Origin: Streptomyces sp. NRRL S-31
Lineage (GTDB): Bacteria; Actinomycetota; Actinomycetes; Streptomycetales; Streptomycetaceae
NCBI RefSeq assembly: GCF_000718775.1
Contig: NZ_JOCB01000092.1
Span: forward strand, 1 to 46,086
Direction of reading: 5' to 3'
DNA: 46,086 nucleotides
The first letter of the stretch is position 1. The number at the start of each line of letters is the position of its first letter. The position numbers and the translations under genes are program-made. This document shows positions 20,306 through 28,456 of this stretch, one piece after another. Under the pieces are notes generated by a model, which saw nothing but the letters and a program-made list of their open reading frames with translations, searched no databases and was not told where the DNA came from.

Positions 20306-22108
20306 TCAGTCGCTCTTCTGGGGCACATCACGCCGCTGCTGCGACGAGCGGTGCTGTTCCGTCTGCGCGGACCCACCGGCCGGGACCTGCCGACCGCCCA
20401 CCGCACCGCGGCCGAGCCCCGTGGCGCCGGTCTGGGAGCCCTTGTTCTGTGATCCGCCGGCGTTGCGCGACGCGCCGATGACGCCTTCGGGGTTGCTCGC
20501 CGAACGCAGTACGGCCTGGCTCGAACCGGGTTCCGTCTTCGCCTTGGGAGCGCCGACGACTCCGCGCTGACCGACGGCGCCCTTCGGCGGCGTGGAGGAA
20601 GCCGGCTCCTCGGCGCCGACGACCATACCGCGCGGCACCCGGGGGCTGGCCGTCCCTCCGGACGTACGGCCCGTGACGGGCTTGCCGCCCACGACACCGT
20701 TGCGCGCCGGACCGGTGGGGCCGGTCGTTCCGGTACGTCCACCAGGCGTGCCGGTGGTCTTCGGGGTCCCGCCGGTGACGGCGCGGCCCATCGGGGAGCG
20801 CCCGGTCTGAGTGGGGCCCCGCCCGCCGGGCTGCCCCGCCGGTGTCGCGCGGCCCATGGCACGGGCGGCCTGTCCCGTCGGCCCCTGGGTTGCCCGGCTA
20901 CCGGGAAGGGAGCGCCCTGTCTGACCCGTGGGGCCCTGCGGGGTACGGCCGCCGGAGACGGTACGCCCGGGCTGGCCCGCCGGTCCCTGCGGCACACGGC
21001 CGCTTCCGTAAGGTCCGGTGCGTCCCTGCGCGGTCACCGGCGGCCGGCCACCCGGCCCGTAGCCGGGGGTGCGGCCGGAAGTCGGTGTGACGGGGGGCGC
21101 CATCGGCCCCGGAGGCAGCTGGCTGCCGCCCGTGGTCGTCGGCAGTGTGGGCGTGGGGGAAGCAGGCGGTGCGGTGGGTGTCTGGGGAGGCAGGGTGGTC
21201 GTGGTGTTGATCTCCGTGCCGACGTCATGGCCGGAGGGCGCGCCGGATTCGTGGACCTCCTTGACGGGCGATGCATGCCTGTCAGTCACGGTTCCACTCG
21301 CAGAGGCCGTGCCGTGGTGACGTTCCGCCGCGATCCCGTGGCTTCCTCCGACCAGCCCCGCACTCCTGCCGGGGGTGGAGGACCCGTCCGAACCGGCACC
21401 GCCCTTATAGCGGCCGCTCGGCCTCGGCACCCCCACATCCGGAATAGGCGTATAAGGCTTCGGATCCGTCTGCAAAGCCATGCCCAGTGCCATCGCGGAC
21501 ACCGAGTAGAACGACGCCAACCGGTTCACCTGGTTGATCGCCTCTTGCCGGTTCTTCTCGACCTTCAGCGCGGCGGCGTAGTCCGGGTCGTCCTCGACCT
21601 GCTTGGCCTTGGGCAGTTCATGGGGGCGCTTCTGGTCCGCCACGGGCCGGGGGTCGCGCTCCGGCATGGAGTTGCGCACGGACGCCAGTCCCGTGGCGGC
21701 CGCGGAGATCTCCGTGGCGGCGACGTCGGCGAAGGTCGCGAGCCCCTTCGTCCATTCGATGAGGCCGTCGGTCCAGGAGTGGAACTGCTCCGCGCCCCGG
21801 CCCTCCCAGTCGACGCCCTTGAGGTTCGTCTCCAGGTCCGTGGCCGCGTCGTGGATGGCCGTACGGGCATCCCACAGGGCCTTGCTGGCCGTCTCCAGGT
21901 GCTCCGGATTGGCGTGGTGGACCAGGTCGATCATCGCGTTGAGATCGTGGTTCTCGAAGTTGGTCCGGCCCGCGGACAGGGCCGCCCCGATCGGCGTGCC
22001 CCGGAACCCGTTCTGCACCCGGCTTATCGCGTTGACCAGGCCGACCTGGCGGTTGGCCTGGGCGACGTCGGTCTTGTACTCGGGCTGCTGCTGCCAGTTG
22101 TCAGTCAA
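20306..22108 (-). CDS. WXG-type ESX substrate-like protein with long disordered tail
   Basis: 600 residues. The N-terminal 220 are helical with a W101-E102-G103 turn (GVDWEGRGAEQF) and a second helical hairpin ending in SFYSVSAMALGMA-like sequence. From about residue 225 the chain is Gly/Pro/Thr/Arg-rich, with repeated QGPxGQ blocks and no fold. The order resembles EspB of mycobacteria: a PE/PPE-like helical head and an unfolded tail cut by the mycosin encoded next door. That analogy is an inference. The start is TTG at 22108, overlapping the upstream stop by 8 bases (ATTGACTGA), so it is translationally coupled. Codon use is less GC-biased than in the neighbours. Confidence 0.8.
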   Translation of the reverse strand: MTDNWQQQPEYKTDVAQANRQVGLVNAISRVQNGFRGTPIGAALSAGRTNFENHDLNAMIDLVHHANPEHLETASKALWDARTAIHDAATDLETNLKGVDWEGRGAEQFHSWTDGLIEWTKGLATFADVAATEISAAATGLASVRNSMPERDPRPVADQKRPHELPKAKQVEDDPDYAAALKVEKNRQEAINQVNRLASFYSVSAMALGMALQTDPKPYTPIPDVGVPRPSGRYKGGAGSDGSSTPGRSAGLVGGSHGIAAERHHGTASASGTVTDRHASPVKEVHESGAPSGHDVGTEINTTTTLPPQTPTAPPASPTPTLPTTTGGSQLPPGPMAPPVTPTSGRTPGYGPGGRPPVTAQGRTGPYGSGRVPQGPAGQPGRTVSGGRTPQGPTGQTGRSLPGSRATQGPTGQAARAMGRATPAGQPGGRGPTQTGRSPMGRAVTGGTPKTTGTPGGRTGTTGPTGPARNGVVGGKPVTGRTSGGTASPRVPRGMVVGAEEPASSTPPKGAVGQRGVVGAPKAKTEPGSSQAVLRSASNPEGVIGASRNAGGSQNKGSQTGATGLGRGAVGGRQVPAGGSAQTEQHRSSQQRRDVPQKSD

Positions 22109-22568
22109 TGGAACCCGCCCCCGCGGACTTGTCGTCGCCGCTGTGCTCAGCGGTCTTGGCAGGCTTCTGCCCGGCGTGCCCGTCCTTCGGCTGCGTAGCC
22201 TCGTGGTGCTCCTGGTCGAGGTGCGAACGGATCGCCCAGAAGCGGCGGTGCACCTCGTCGTCCGTACCGTCGTACGTGACGTCGGCCGCGTGGGCCGCGA
22301 GCGTCAGCGCCTCGATCTGCAAGCCGAGGTTCTTCGACAGCGAGGTGAGGCGCTCGTGCACCTGCTCGTACTTGCCGTGCAGCTCGGTCGCCTCGTGGAA
22401 GGCAATGTTGGAACCGCTGAACGAGCCTGCGCTCAACGTGTGCGCCGCGAGCCTGGACGGACCGCCGGGAGCGCCTTCGAAGGCCTTCAGCGCGTCGTCC
22501 ACCTTCTTCTTGAACTTGCCCAGCGCGTCGATGCCGCGCCGCATGCCCGAGCCGCCACCGTCGGCCAC
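22101..22568 (-). CDS. Small helical ESX-associated protein, partner of the WEG protein
   Basis: 155 residues, mostly helix. The charged start is KFKKKVDDALKAFEG and a central run is ELHGKYEQVHERLTSLSKNLGLQIEAL. The segment DGTDDEVHRRFWAIRSH follows, and the tail is Lys/Gly/Asp-rich and disordered. There is no WXG turn. It may be the short partner that pairs with the downstream large protein, as EspC-like or PE proteins do. The start is GTG at 22568 with GGAAGGGG 5 bases upstream. It is first gene of the minus-strand esx/mycP unit. Family unrecognised. Confidence 0.75.
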   Translation of the reverse strand: MADGGGSGMRRGIDALGKFKKKVDDALKAFEGAPGGPSRLAAHTLSAGSFSGSNIAFHEATELHGKYEQVHERLTSLSKNLGLQIEALTLAAHAADVTYDGTDDEVHRRFWAIRSHLDQEHHEATQPKDGHAGQKPAKTAEHSGDDKSAGAGSID

Positions 22569-22649
22569 TGCGACCCCTTCCCCGTTTCCCCGTTTGTACA
22601 GCTGGACAGACCGGCCGGCACGCAGCCGCCCCCCGATCTATCGCCGACT

Positions 22650-22678
22650 ACTGTAGTCACTGTGCAAAAGGCGGCCAA
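22650..22678 (-). promoter_or_regulatory. Candidate promoter of the minus-strand ESX unit
   Basis: -35 TTGGCC (22678-22673) and -10 TACAGT (22655-22650) with a spacer of exactly 17 bases. The start of transcription would be near 22643, about 75 bases before the GTG. Confidence 0.45.
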
Positions 22679-22702
22679 CTGAACTTCACGACGGTTCAGT
22701 TG
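22676..22702. promoter_or_regulatory. 9-bp palindrome overlapping the -35 element
   Basis: CAACTGAAC (22676-22684) and GTTCAGTTG (22694-22702), perfect arms with a 9-base centre. It touches the -35 hexamer at 22673-22678. It looks like an operator for a dimeric repressor or activator, although a short hairpin cannot be excluded. Confidence 0.5.
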
Positions 22703-22944
22703 CGATGCCGTCCCGAAGTGACCGGCTCGCGGCTGCCGAAGACCGGCAACAGGGTCAATGGCGACAGATGGGGCGTGCCATCTCCGCAGAAGCTTCACAT
22801 GCGGGACGGCGCCAGGGCCGTCGGAGCGGTCCGGGGCGGAACAGCGCGGCCTCATGACCCCGCCGGGACAGTCCGTAGGCGAACCACCGAAACCGCCTCC
22901 GCCGAATTTTCACGCTCGATACATCGCTTATGGCGGATATGGCG

Positions 22945-22974
22945 TGCATTCTCCTCGGGGGCGGTTGCTAGTTT
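22945..22974 (+). promoter_or_regulatory. Candidate promoter of the plus-strand ESX cassette
   Basis: TGCATT then TAGTTT with an 18-base spacer. The -10 fits TAG-type Streptomyces boxes; the -35 is poor. Confidence 0.35.
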
Positions 22975-23013
22975 GGCCCCACAGCGGACTCATCACGGGG
23001 GAAGGGGCCTTCC

Positions 23014-23532
23014 ATGGCTTGGGACGAATGGGAGCAGCTCAAGGCGGAGGCTGCTCAGGGGCAGTCGACGCAGATGCGGATCAACCACCTCCCCGATCCG
23101 GGCAGTGGCGGCTCCTACGCCCTGCCGGGCAAGACCGGTGACCTCAAGGTCGGCCACAAGGACCTGGAGAAGATCGGCGGGGCCGCGCACCACCTCTACG
23201 ACCAGCTCTGGGACAAGGCCCGCGTGGCGACCCCGAGCAGCGACTCCGCGGCCGGCGACCTCTCCAAGCAGGGCTTCGCCCTCGGCGCCGGGCTCCAGCA
23301 CGTCTCGAACCGCTGGGATGAGCAGTTGAAGTCCCTCATGGACGCCTGCGCCCAGATCTCGAACCACATGCAGACCACCAAGGCCGTGCACGCGAACGAC
23401 GAGCACTACATCCAGCGGCAGATGAGCAGCATCGACACGCTGGACGCCGGGTTCGACGAGCGGGTCGGGGCACCTGGCGGCAAGAACGACTACGGGGTCG
23501 ACAAGAAGGGCCAGGGCAAGAAGAAGGAGTAG
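23014..23532 (+). CDS. Small helical ESX-associated protein, partner of the 765-residue protein
   Basis: 172 residues. The charged N-terminus is MAWDEWEQLKAEAAQ, a Gly/Ser/Pro linker follows, then two or three long helices (DLEKIGGAAHHLYDQLWDKA; LQHVSNRWDEQLKSLMDACA; MQTTKAVHANDEHYIQRQM). The tail is Lys-rich (KGQGKKKE). It mirrors the 155-residue gene of the divergent unit in size, position and predicted helicity, so it is probably a co-secreted partner or chaperone of the next gene. AAGGGG lies before the ATG at 23014. I do not recognise a named family. Confidence 0.78.
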   Translation: MAWDEWEQLKAEAAQGQSTQMRINHLPDPGSGGSYALPGKTGDLKVGHKDLEKIGGAAHHLYDQLWDKARVATPSSDSAAGDLSKQGFALGAGLQHVSNRWDEQLKSLMDACAQISNHMQTTKAVHANDEHYIQRQMSSIDTLDAGFDERVGAPGGKNDYGVDKKGQGKKKE

Positions 23533-23603
23533 CGGCGTCGGGTCGCTGACGACACGACACGGACGATCACACCATCGGCACCGCTACCCCGGGACGAGCA
23601 CCC

Positions 23604-25901
23604 ATGGACTTCAACGCCCTTTACCACGCCAACTTCAAGCTGCTCGACGACGCCGTCAGCGACTGGTCGACGCTCGTCGACCACCTCGTGGACCTGAAGA
23701 AGGACGCCGAGGACGGCCTGCACAAGGCCGCCCTCAACGCCGACTGGGTCGGAGTCAACGCCCAGGTCTCCAAGCAGTTCATAGGCAAGACGGCCGGTGA
23801 GTTCGGCGACGCCCACACCCAGGCCACCACCATCCGCAACATCCTGCGCGACACCCGGGACGAGCTGAAGGCGTTCCACCAGCAGCTGACGGGCGCCGTC
23901 GCGCGCGGAGAGCAGAAGAACCTGACCGTCATCAACTCCGGCGACGGCAAGTTCACGGTGATGAGCAGCACACGGCCCGACTGGAGCTCGGATCCGAGCG
24001 GCAAGACGGGCGGGGCCGACCAGAAGGACGTCGACGCCCTCCGCGACGAGATCCAGGGCATCCTCAGCCGGGCCACCGAGAGCGACAACTCGGCCAAGAC
24101 CGTCCTCATGGCGCTGGTCGACCAGGCCCGGATGGGCTTCTCCGACGCCCGGTACGAGGACCGGGACGCCGCGGCGACGGCCGTCAAGGAGGCCGACGAG
24201 ATGGCCGCGCTCGCCAAGAAGGACCCGGACGACCTGTCGGTGAAGGACTTCGACCGGCTCAACGCGGGGCTGAAGAAGTACCACGACGACCCGTTGTTCT
24301 CGGAGCGGTTCGCGAAGGACCTCGGGCCGGAGAAGACGTTGTCCTTCTGGGCCAACGTCAGTGACTCCCAGGTCTCCCCCGAGATCAACCGGGAGCGGCG
24401 CGAGCAGCTGGGGGACCTGCAGAAGAACCTGAGTCTCACCCTCGCCTCCGCCAGCCGGAGCGACACGGCCGACATGACCGAGTGGAAGCGCCACATGGTC
24501 GACATCAGCGGCCAGGACGTCGGCGGCAAGCGGGGCGGCATCTTCGGCTACCAGGTCATGAGCAACCTGATGCGCGTGGGGGACTACGACGACGACTTCA
24601 TGAAGCAGTACGGCAAGAGCCTCATGGAGAAGGAACGTCAGTTGACGCATGACGGTGATCACACGGCCTGGCAGCGGATGGGGTTCAGCCCTTACCTCAA
24701 CCGCATGAAGGGCGGCGACTCCGGCTTCGACCCCCTGTCGGGCTACCTCCAGGGGCTCTCCCACAACCCCGGTGCCGCGACCGACTTCTTCAACGACGAC
24801 TTCATCCCGAAGGACGGCGACCACAAGAAGGCCGTCTCCAACTTCAAGTACCTCTTCGAAGACCGCGATTGGCCGCACGAGAGCAACAACGACCTGAGCC
24901 GCGGCGAGAGCGACGACGGTCGCAACAACCTGGCGGCGGCGCTGGAGGCCGCCACGACGGGGCACCCCGCGGGGGAGCTGCCCACCTATGACACCCCCGC
25001 GCACACCCCCGGGCAGGCCAAGCTGTTCGAGAACATCGTGTCCTCGATCTCGGACGACAACGGCCGCCTCACGGACCACAGCTTCATGTCGGACAGCATG
25101 GGTCAGATCGCCTCCGAGTACCTTCCGGACATCGACCGTGCCACCACCGATGTGGACCGTCACCCCGGCAAGAACGACGCGGCCGGGCAGGCCGCGTGGG
25201 AGCGCCTCCAGAAGCTGTATCCCGTCCAGGGCGCGGCTGCCGAGGTGAACCACAGCGATGTCTCGCGGTTCCTGTTCGCGGTCGGCCAGGACCCACAAGG
25301 CTATGCCGCCGTCGAGGTGGGCCAGAAGAAGTACATGGCCAATCTCCTGGAGTACCACCTGAATCCGGATCTGCCGGAGAACCAACGGCCCGATCACGAC
25401 ATGGAGCTCACGGTCCGGGACATCGCGCGCCACTCCGGCCAGGTGTCGGGAACCCTGGCGATGGGACGCAACGAAGCGGTGGCGGGGCCGGCCGATCAGA
25501 AGGACAAGGACTTCGACCACTCGGTAGCCCAGTGGAAGAACCTCCTGAGCGGAACCGTCGGGACCGGCGTAGGCGTCGGAACGTCCTTCATCGCCTCTCC
25601 GGCGGTGGGTGCCGGAGTCGGTGGCGCCGCCGGGACCGCCACCAGCATGATGCTGGAGGAACTCTTCAAGGATGCCGAGGGTAGCGCCAAGGATGACGCG
25701 GGCCCGCGGATCGGCAAAGACTGGGAGAACGGCAACCAGGCCAACATGAAGTACACCAGTGCGGCCGCCTTCAACGCGGCCAAGCAGTACCACCTGAACG
25801 GTGACGTGGCCACATGGGCGGAGCAGTCCTCTTCCCAGGGTTTCCTGGAAGGCGGCGGTTACATGGAGCGGGTCGGCGCCGAGCTCGTCACGGACATCTG
25901 A
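23604..25901 (+). CDS. Large WXG-type helical protein, candidate type VII substrate or effector
   Basis: 765 residues. The N-terminal 100 form a WXG100-like helical hairpin with W48-V49-G50 (ALNADWVGVNAQ). A long Asp/Lys-rich helical middle region follows, without a catalytic motif that I can name. A glycine-rich hydrophobic segment lies at about 649-685 (SGTVGTGVGVGTSFIASPAV and after), of the kind seen in membrane-active domains. There is no signal peptide, as expected for type VII export. Its stop overlaps the downstream ATG by one base (TGATG). Large WXG/LXG proteins with a small partner before and a lipoprotein after recall type VII toxin cassettes, but no toxin domain was identified. 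Confidence 0.78.
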   Translation: MDFNALYHANFKLLDDAVSDWSTLVDHLVDLKKDAEDGLHKAALNADWVGVNAQVSKQFIGKTAGEFGDAHTQATTIRNILRDTRDELKAFHQQLTGAVARGEQKNLTVINSGDGKFTVMSSTRPDWSSDPSGKTGGADQKDVDALRDEIQGILSRATESDNSAKTVLMALVDQARMGFSDARYEDRDAAATAVKEADEMAALAKKDPDDLSVKDFDRLNAGLKKYHDDPLFSERFAKDLGPEKTLSFWANVSDSQVSPEINRERREQLGDLQKNLSLTLASASRSDTADMTEWKRHMVDISGQDVGGKRGGIFGYQVMSNLMRVGDYDDDFMKQYGKSLMEKERQLTHDGDHTAWQRMGFSPYLNRMKGGDSGFDPLSGYLQGLSHNPGAATDFFNDDFIPKDGDHKKAVSNFKYLFEDRDWPHESNNDLSRGESDDGRNNLAAALEAATTGHPAGELPTYDTPAHTPGQAKLFENIVSSISDDNGRLTDHSFMSDSMGQIASEYLPDIDRATTDVDRHPGKNDAAGQAAWERLQKLYPVQGAAAEVNHSDVSRFLFAVGQDPQGYAAVEVGQKKYMANLLEYHLNPDLPENQRPDHDMELTVRDIARHSGQVSGTLAMGRNEAVAGPADQKDKDFDHSVAQWKNLLSGTVGTGVGVGTSFIASPAVGAGVGGAAGTATSMMLEELFKDAEGSAKDDAGPRIGKDWENGNQANMKYTSAAAFNAAKQYHLNGDVATWAEQSSSQGFLEGGGYMERVGAELVTDI

Positions 25902-25939
25902 TGTCGGGATCGGGCTGGCCGGGAGAGGCAGGGGACGGG

Positions 25940-26458
25940 ATGGCGCGACGAATGGTGGCAGCCACGGGGGTGATTGCCGCCTTGGTCATGACCGCCGGTT
26001 GCTCGGAGTCCAATGCCAAGCGGGAGTACGACGTGCCCAAGGCGTTGTGCGGTGTTCCGTTGGATCCCGGCCTGGTCTCCCCGCTCCTTCCCGCGGGCAA
26101 GGAGATCAAGGTCAGGAAGGCACGTCCGGTGCCCTCCAGGGAGAACTGCCGTGTGGACGTCGACGGCCACTGGGCGATGACGCTGAACCTCGAATGGTGG
26201 GAGGAGGACGTGGCCAGCGCTCTGGTCGCGTCCGGAAATCCACAGCTGGAGAAAACCCAGCTGTCCTCCGACGGCAACTACTACAGCGGGACAGGCGCCG
26301 TCGAACTGGTGAAGGGCTGTACGAATCCCGGTCACGCCGGGCAGCTGCTGTACACCTCCTTGCAGATCAGCGACCCAGATCTCGGTGACACCACCGCCAT
26401 GAAGAAGTTGGCCACCGCGTTCACCGAGACCATCGGGCGGTCCGATGAGTGTCCGTAG
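25940..26458 (+). CDS. Lipoprotein of the ESX cassette
   Basis: 172 residues from the ATG at 25940. The signal peptide MARRMVAATGVIAALVMTAG ends at a lipobox with Cys (MTAGC), so the mature protein should be membrane-anchored outside the cell. The mature part has four further Cys (LCGV, ENCRV, KGCTN, DECP), which may form two disulfides. AGGGG lies 5 bases upstream. A start at 25901, coupled to the previous stop (TGATG), is possible and would give 185 residues. It could be an immunity or accessory protein for the 765-residue product. Function unknown. Confidence 0.75.
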   Translation: MARRMVAATGVIAALVMTAGCSESNAKREYDVPKALCGVPLDPGLVSPLLPAGKEIKVRKARPVPSRENCRVDVDGHWAMTLNLEWWEEDVASALVASGNPQLEKTQLSSDGNYYSGTGAVELVKGCTNPGHAGQLLYTSLQISDPDLGDTTAMKKLATAFTETIGRSDECP

Positions 26459-26528
26459 GGCAGCTCTGTCCGATACGGTCTGGTTCGTGCAGCGGCATCC
26501 CGCGAGGTCGGGTGACACGGTGGGCCGG

Positions 26529-26560
26529 TGAGCGGTCATCCGAAGAAGTCCGGCCGCTCA
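26529..26560. terminator. Weak hairpin between convergent genes
   Basis: Arms TGAGCGG (26529-26535) and CCGCTCA (26554-26560), 18-base loop, overlapping the stop codon of the minus-strand gene at 26558. Confidence 0.3.
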
Positions 26561-27157
26561 GCACTCATCCTCGTGGCTCGTCGCCGTGAAGGTGTACGCG
26601 CGTTGGGGCCATGTTTTGCCGGCTATGCCCGGTGCCTCGTAGTCGCTGCTCTTGTCCCGTCTGATGGTGACGTGCAGGCAGAACGCCGTGGCGGCGCCGT
26701 CGGCGGTGATGGTGTAGTACGCCTCGTCGGACGCGTCCGGGCCGGTCAGGGCGGCGTCCACGCCCCAGTCGGGAGCGTCGGCGCCGCCGTGGGCGACCAC
26801 CTCGTCCCGGATTCTCAGGGCGTACTCGCCGTCGAAGTCCACGGGTGCGTTCTCGTGCGGGTCGGCGTAGGCGGTCACGCCGTCCAGGGCGTCCGTGGCG
26901 CCGCTGACCGCGCTGGTCAGTTCACCGTCGCTCCACGCCGTGCTGTCGGCGAGGGAGATGCTCTGGAAGCCGTAGTAAATCCCGAACGCGGCCATGACGA
27001 GGAAGGTGACCCGGGCCGCTGTGAACGCAGAGTCGGGTACCTCCGGGGCCGTGGGGTTGACGGCTTCCCGCCAGGAACGCACACGGTCCGCCCGGACGCA
27101 GGTCATGGCGATGAGAACGGCGGACATGACGAACAGGATGACCGTAATGGACGTCAC
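26558..27157 (-). CDS. Two-span membrane protein of the ESX locus, function unknown
   Basis: 199 residues. One hydrophobic segment is at about 3-20 and another at 47-66. A soluble domain of about 130 residues follows (TITADGAATAFCLHVTIRRD near the end), presumably extracytoplasmic, with two Cys (FCLH, DEC). The start is GTG at 27157, overlapping the mycosin stop by 4 bases (GTGA), preceded by GGAGAG. It is third in an eccB-mycP-this order on the minus strand. The longer in-frame ORF up to 28291 is antisense to nothing useful and is rejected. Confidence 0.8.
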   Translation of the reverse strand: MTSITVILFVMSAVLIAMTCVRADRVRSWREAVNPTAPEVPDSAFTAARVTFLVMAAFGIYYGFQSISLADSTAWSDGELTSAVSGATDALDGVTAYADPHENAPVDFDGEYALRIRDEVVAHGGADAPDWGVDAALTGPDASDEAYYTITADGAATAFCLHVTIRRDKSSDYEAPGIAGKTWPQRAYTFTATSHEDEC

Positions 27158-28443
27158 GTTCGGCTCTCCAGGGCTCGGCGCCTGCGGCGGGCGTCGCGTA
27201 GGGCCACCGCTCCGCCGCTCAGCGCCGCCACCAGGACCGCCACGCCGACGGCGACGTACGTCGCGATGCGGGCGGTGCGTTCCCGCGGGGTCTCGCCGAG
27301 GGTGAGTTCGGCGGGGGTGGGCGCCTCCGCGTGGGTGAGGCCCGCGTCGGGGCGCGGCGACTCGATCCGGTGGTCGTCCTCCGTGAGGGCGCGGACCGGG
27401 TCCACGACGCCCCAGCCGACCAGCCGGTCGCTGCCCGGGATGGAGCGTTCCGCGGTCTGTTCGATCTGGGCCACCACCTCCCGGGGGGTCCAGTCGCCGT
27501 GCTTGGCCTTGATCAGCGCGGCCACGCCGGCCACGTACGGGGCGGAGAAGCTGGTGCCGTTGTCCGAGCAGTGGCCGCCCTGGGGGACCGTGGAGACCAT
27601 GTCGACGCCGGGGGCGGCGACGCCGACGAAGTCGCCCGACTGGGAGAAGGCGGCGCGTTCGTTGTTGCGGTCGGAGGCGCCCACGGCGAGGACACCGGGG
27701 TAGGACGCGGGGTACGTCTTCTTGGAGTCGCCGCCCAGGCCGTCGTTGCCCGCGGAGGCCACCACGACGATGCCGGCCGCCAGCGCCTCGTCGACCGCCT
27801 GGTGCAGGACCGGGTCCGGCACGGCGGCGTCGGCCGTGTCCTGGGAGATGTTGATGACCCCGGCCTTCTGCCTGATCGCGAACCGGATGGCCTCGGCGAG
27901 GGTGCCGGCCGTGCCGTGGCCCTCCTCGTCGTTCTGCTTGATCGGGATGATGGTGGCCTCGGGAGCGAGGCCGACGAAGCCCGTGCCCTTGAGGGGGCGG
28001 GCCGCGATGATGCCCGCGACGCGCGTGCCGTGGCCGACCGTGTCGGTCGTGCCCTTGGCGTTGCCGCGGTCGATGGGCTGGCCCTTCTTGTCCTTGGCCG
28101 GCAGGAGGTTGGTGCCGAGGGAGGCGTCGACGGCCTTGGTGAGCTGCGGGTTGGCCGTGTCGACACCCGTGTCGATGACGGCGACCCGGACGCCCTTGCC
28201 CTTCGACTCGCTCCACAGCTCGTCCAGGTTGACCCGCTGGAGCGCCCACGGGGTGCCCGTGTACTTGTGGTTGGTCTTGGTGAACGTGCACTGGCCGGGG
28301 CCGGCGTCGGCCGCGGCCGTCGGCGCCGCGAGCAGGGTGGCGGCCAGAGCCAGGGCCGTCGCCGCCGTGGTCGCCGTCGTCGCCGTGGTCGTGCGGGCGC
28401 GGAGCGCGGGCGCGGTTGTCATCGTCGTATCCCTCAGGAGCAT
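27154..28443 (-). CDS. mycP: Mycosin-type subtilisin protease MycP (copy 2)
   Basis: 429 residues. A Thr/Ala-rich signal peptide ends at about 46. The subtilase domain has D91 (AVIDTG), H138 (GHGTRVAG), N233 (SAGNDG) and S298 (NGTSFSAP), all intact. The C-terminal membrane span (about 390-412) is followed by an Arg-rich tail. It follows eccB by 12 bases, the usual core-mycosin position, so this copy is more likely the structural MycP of the complex. Two starts are possible: ATG 28443 and ATG 28422, each with its own SD inside a repeated 16-base block. It is less diverged in codon use than copy 1. Confidence 0.94.
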   Translation of the reverse strand: MLLRDTTMTTAPALRARTTTATTATTAATALALAATLLAAPTAAADAGPGQCTFTKTNHKYTGTPWALQRVNLDELWSESKGKGVRVAVIDTGVDTANPQLTKAVDASLGTNLLPAKDKKGQPIDRGNAKGTTDTVGHGTRVAGIIAARPLKGTGFVGLAPEATIIPIKQNDEEGHGTAGTLAEAIRFAIRQKAGVINISQDTADAAVPDPVLHQAVDEALAAGIVVVASAGNDGLGGDSKKTYPASYPGVLAVGASDRNNERAAFSQSGDFVGVAAPGVDMVSTVPQGGHCSDNGTSFSAPYVAGVAALIKAKHGDWTPREVVAQIEQTAERSIPGSDRLVGWGVVDPVRALTEDDHRIESPRPDAGLTHAEAPTPAELTLGETPRERTARIATYVAVGVAVLVAALSGGAVALRDARRRRRALESRT

Positions 28444-28456
28444 CGTCGTACCCCTC
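28420..28456 (-). repeat. Duplicated ribosome-site/start-codon block of mycP copy 2
   Basis: CATCGTCGTATCCCTC (28420-28435) and CATCGTCGTACCCCTC (28441-28456) differ at one base. On the coding strand each reads GAGGG(A/G)TACGACGATG, that is an SD and an in-frame ATG. The period is 21 bases. Confidence 0.9.

Larger units (their letters stand above)
22569..23013. other. 445-base divergent control region of the two ESX cassettes
   Basis: No gene is seen. Near the minus-strand unit there is a promoter-like pair and a 9-bp palindrome (listed separately). A 6-bp palindrome GACTAC-T-GTAGTC is at 22646-22658. On the plus side TGCATT (22945-22950) and TAGTTT (22969-22974) are 18 bases apart, 40 bases before the 23014 gene. 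Confidence 0.5.

Noticed and set aside
23490..25793. 767-codon minus-strand ORF over the 765-residue gene
   Set aside because: The plus frame has the WXG head, a ribosome site and coupling to the lipoprotein gene; the minus frame has shadow composition.
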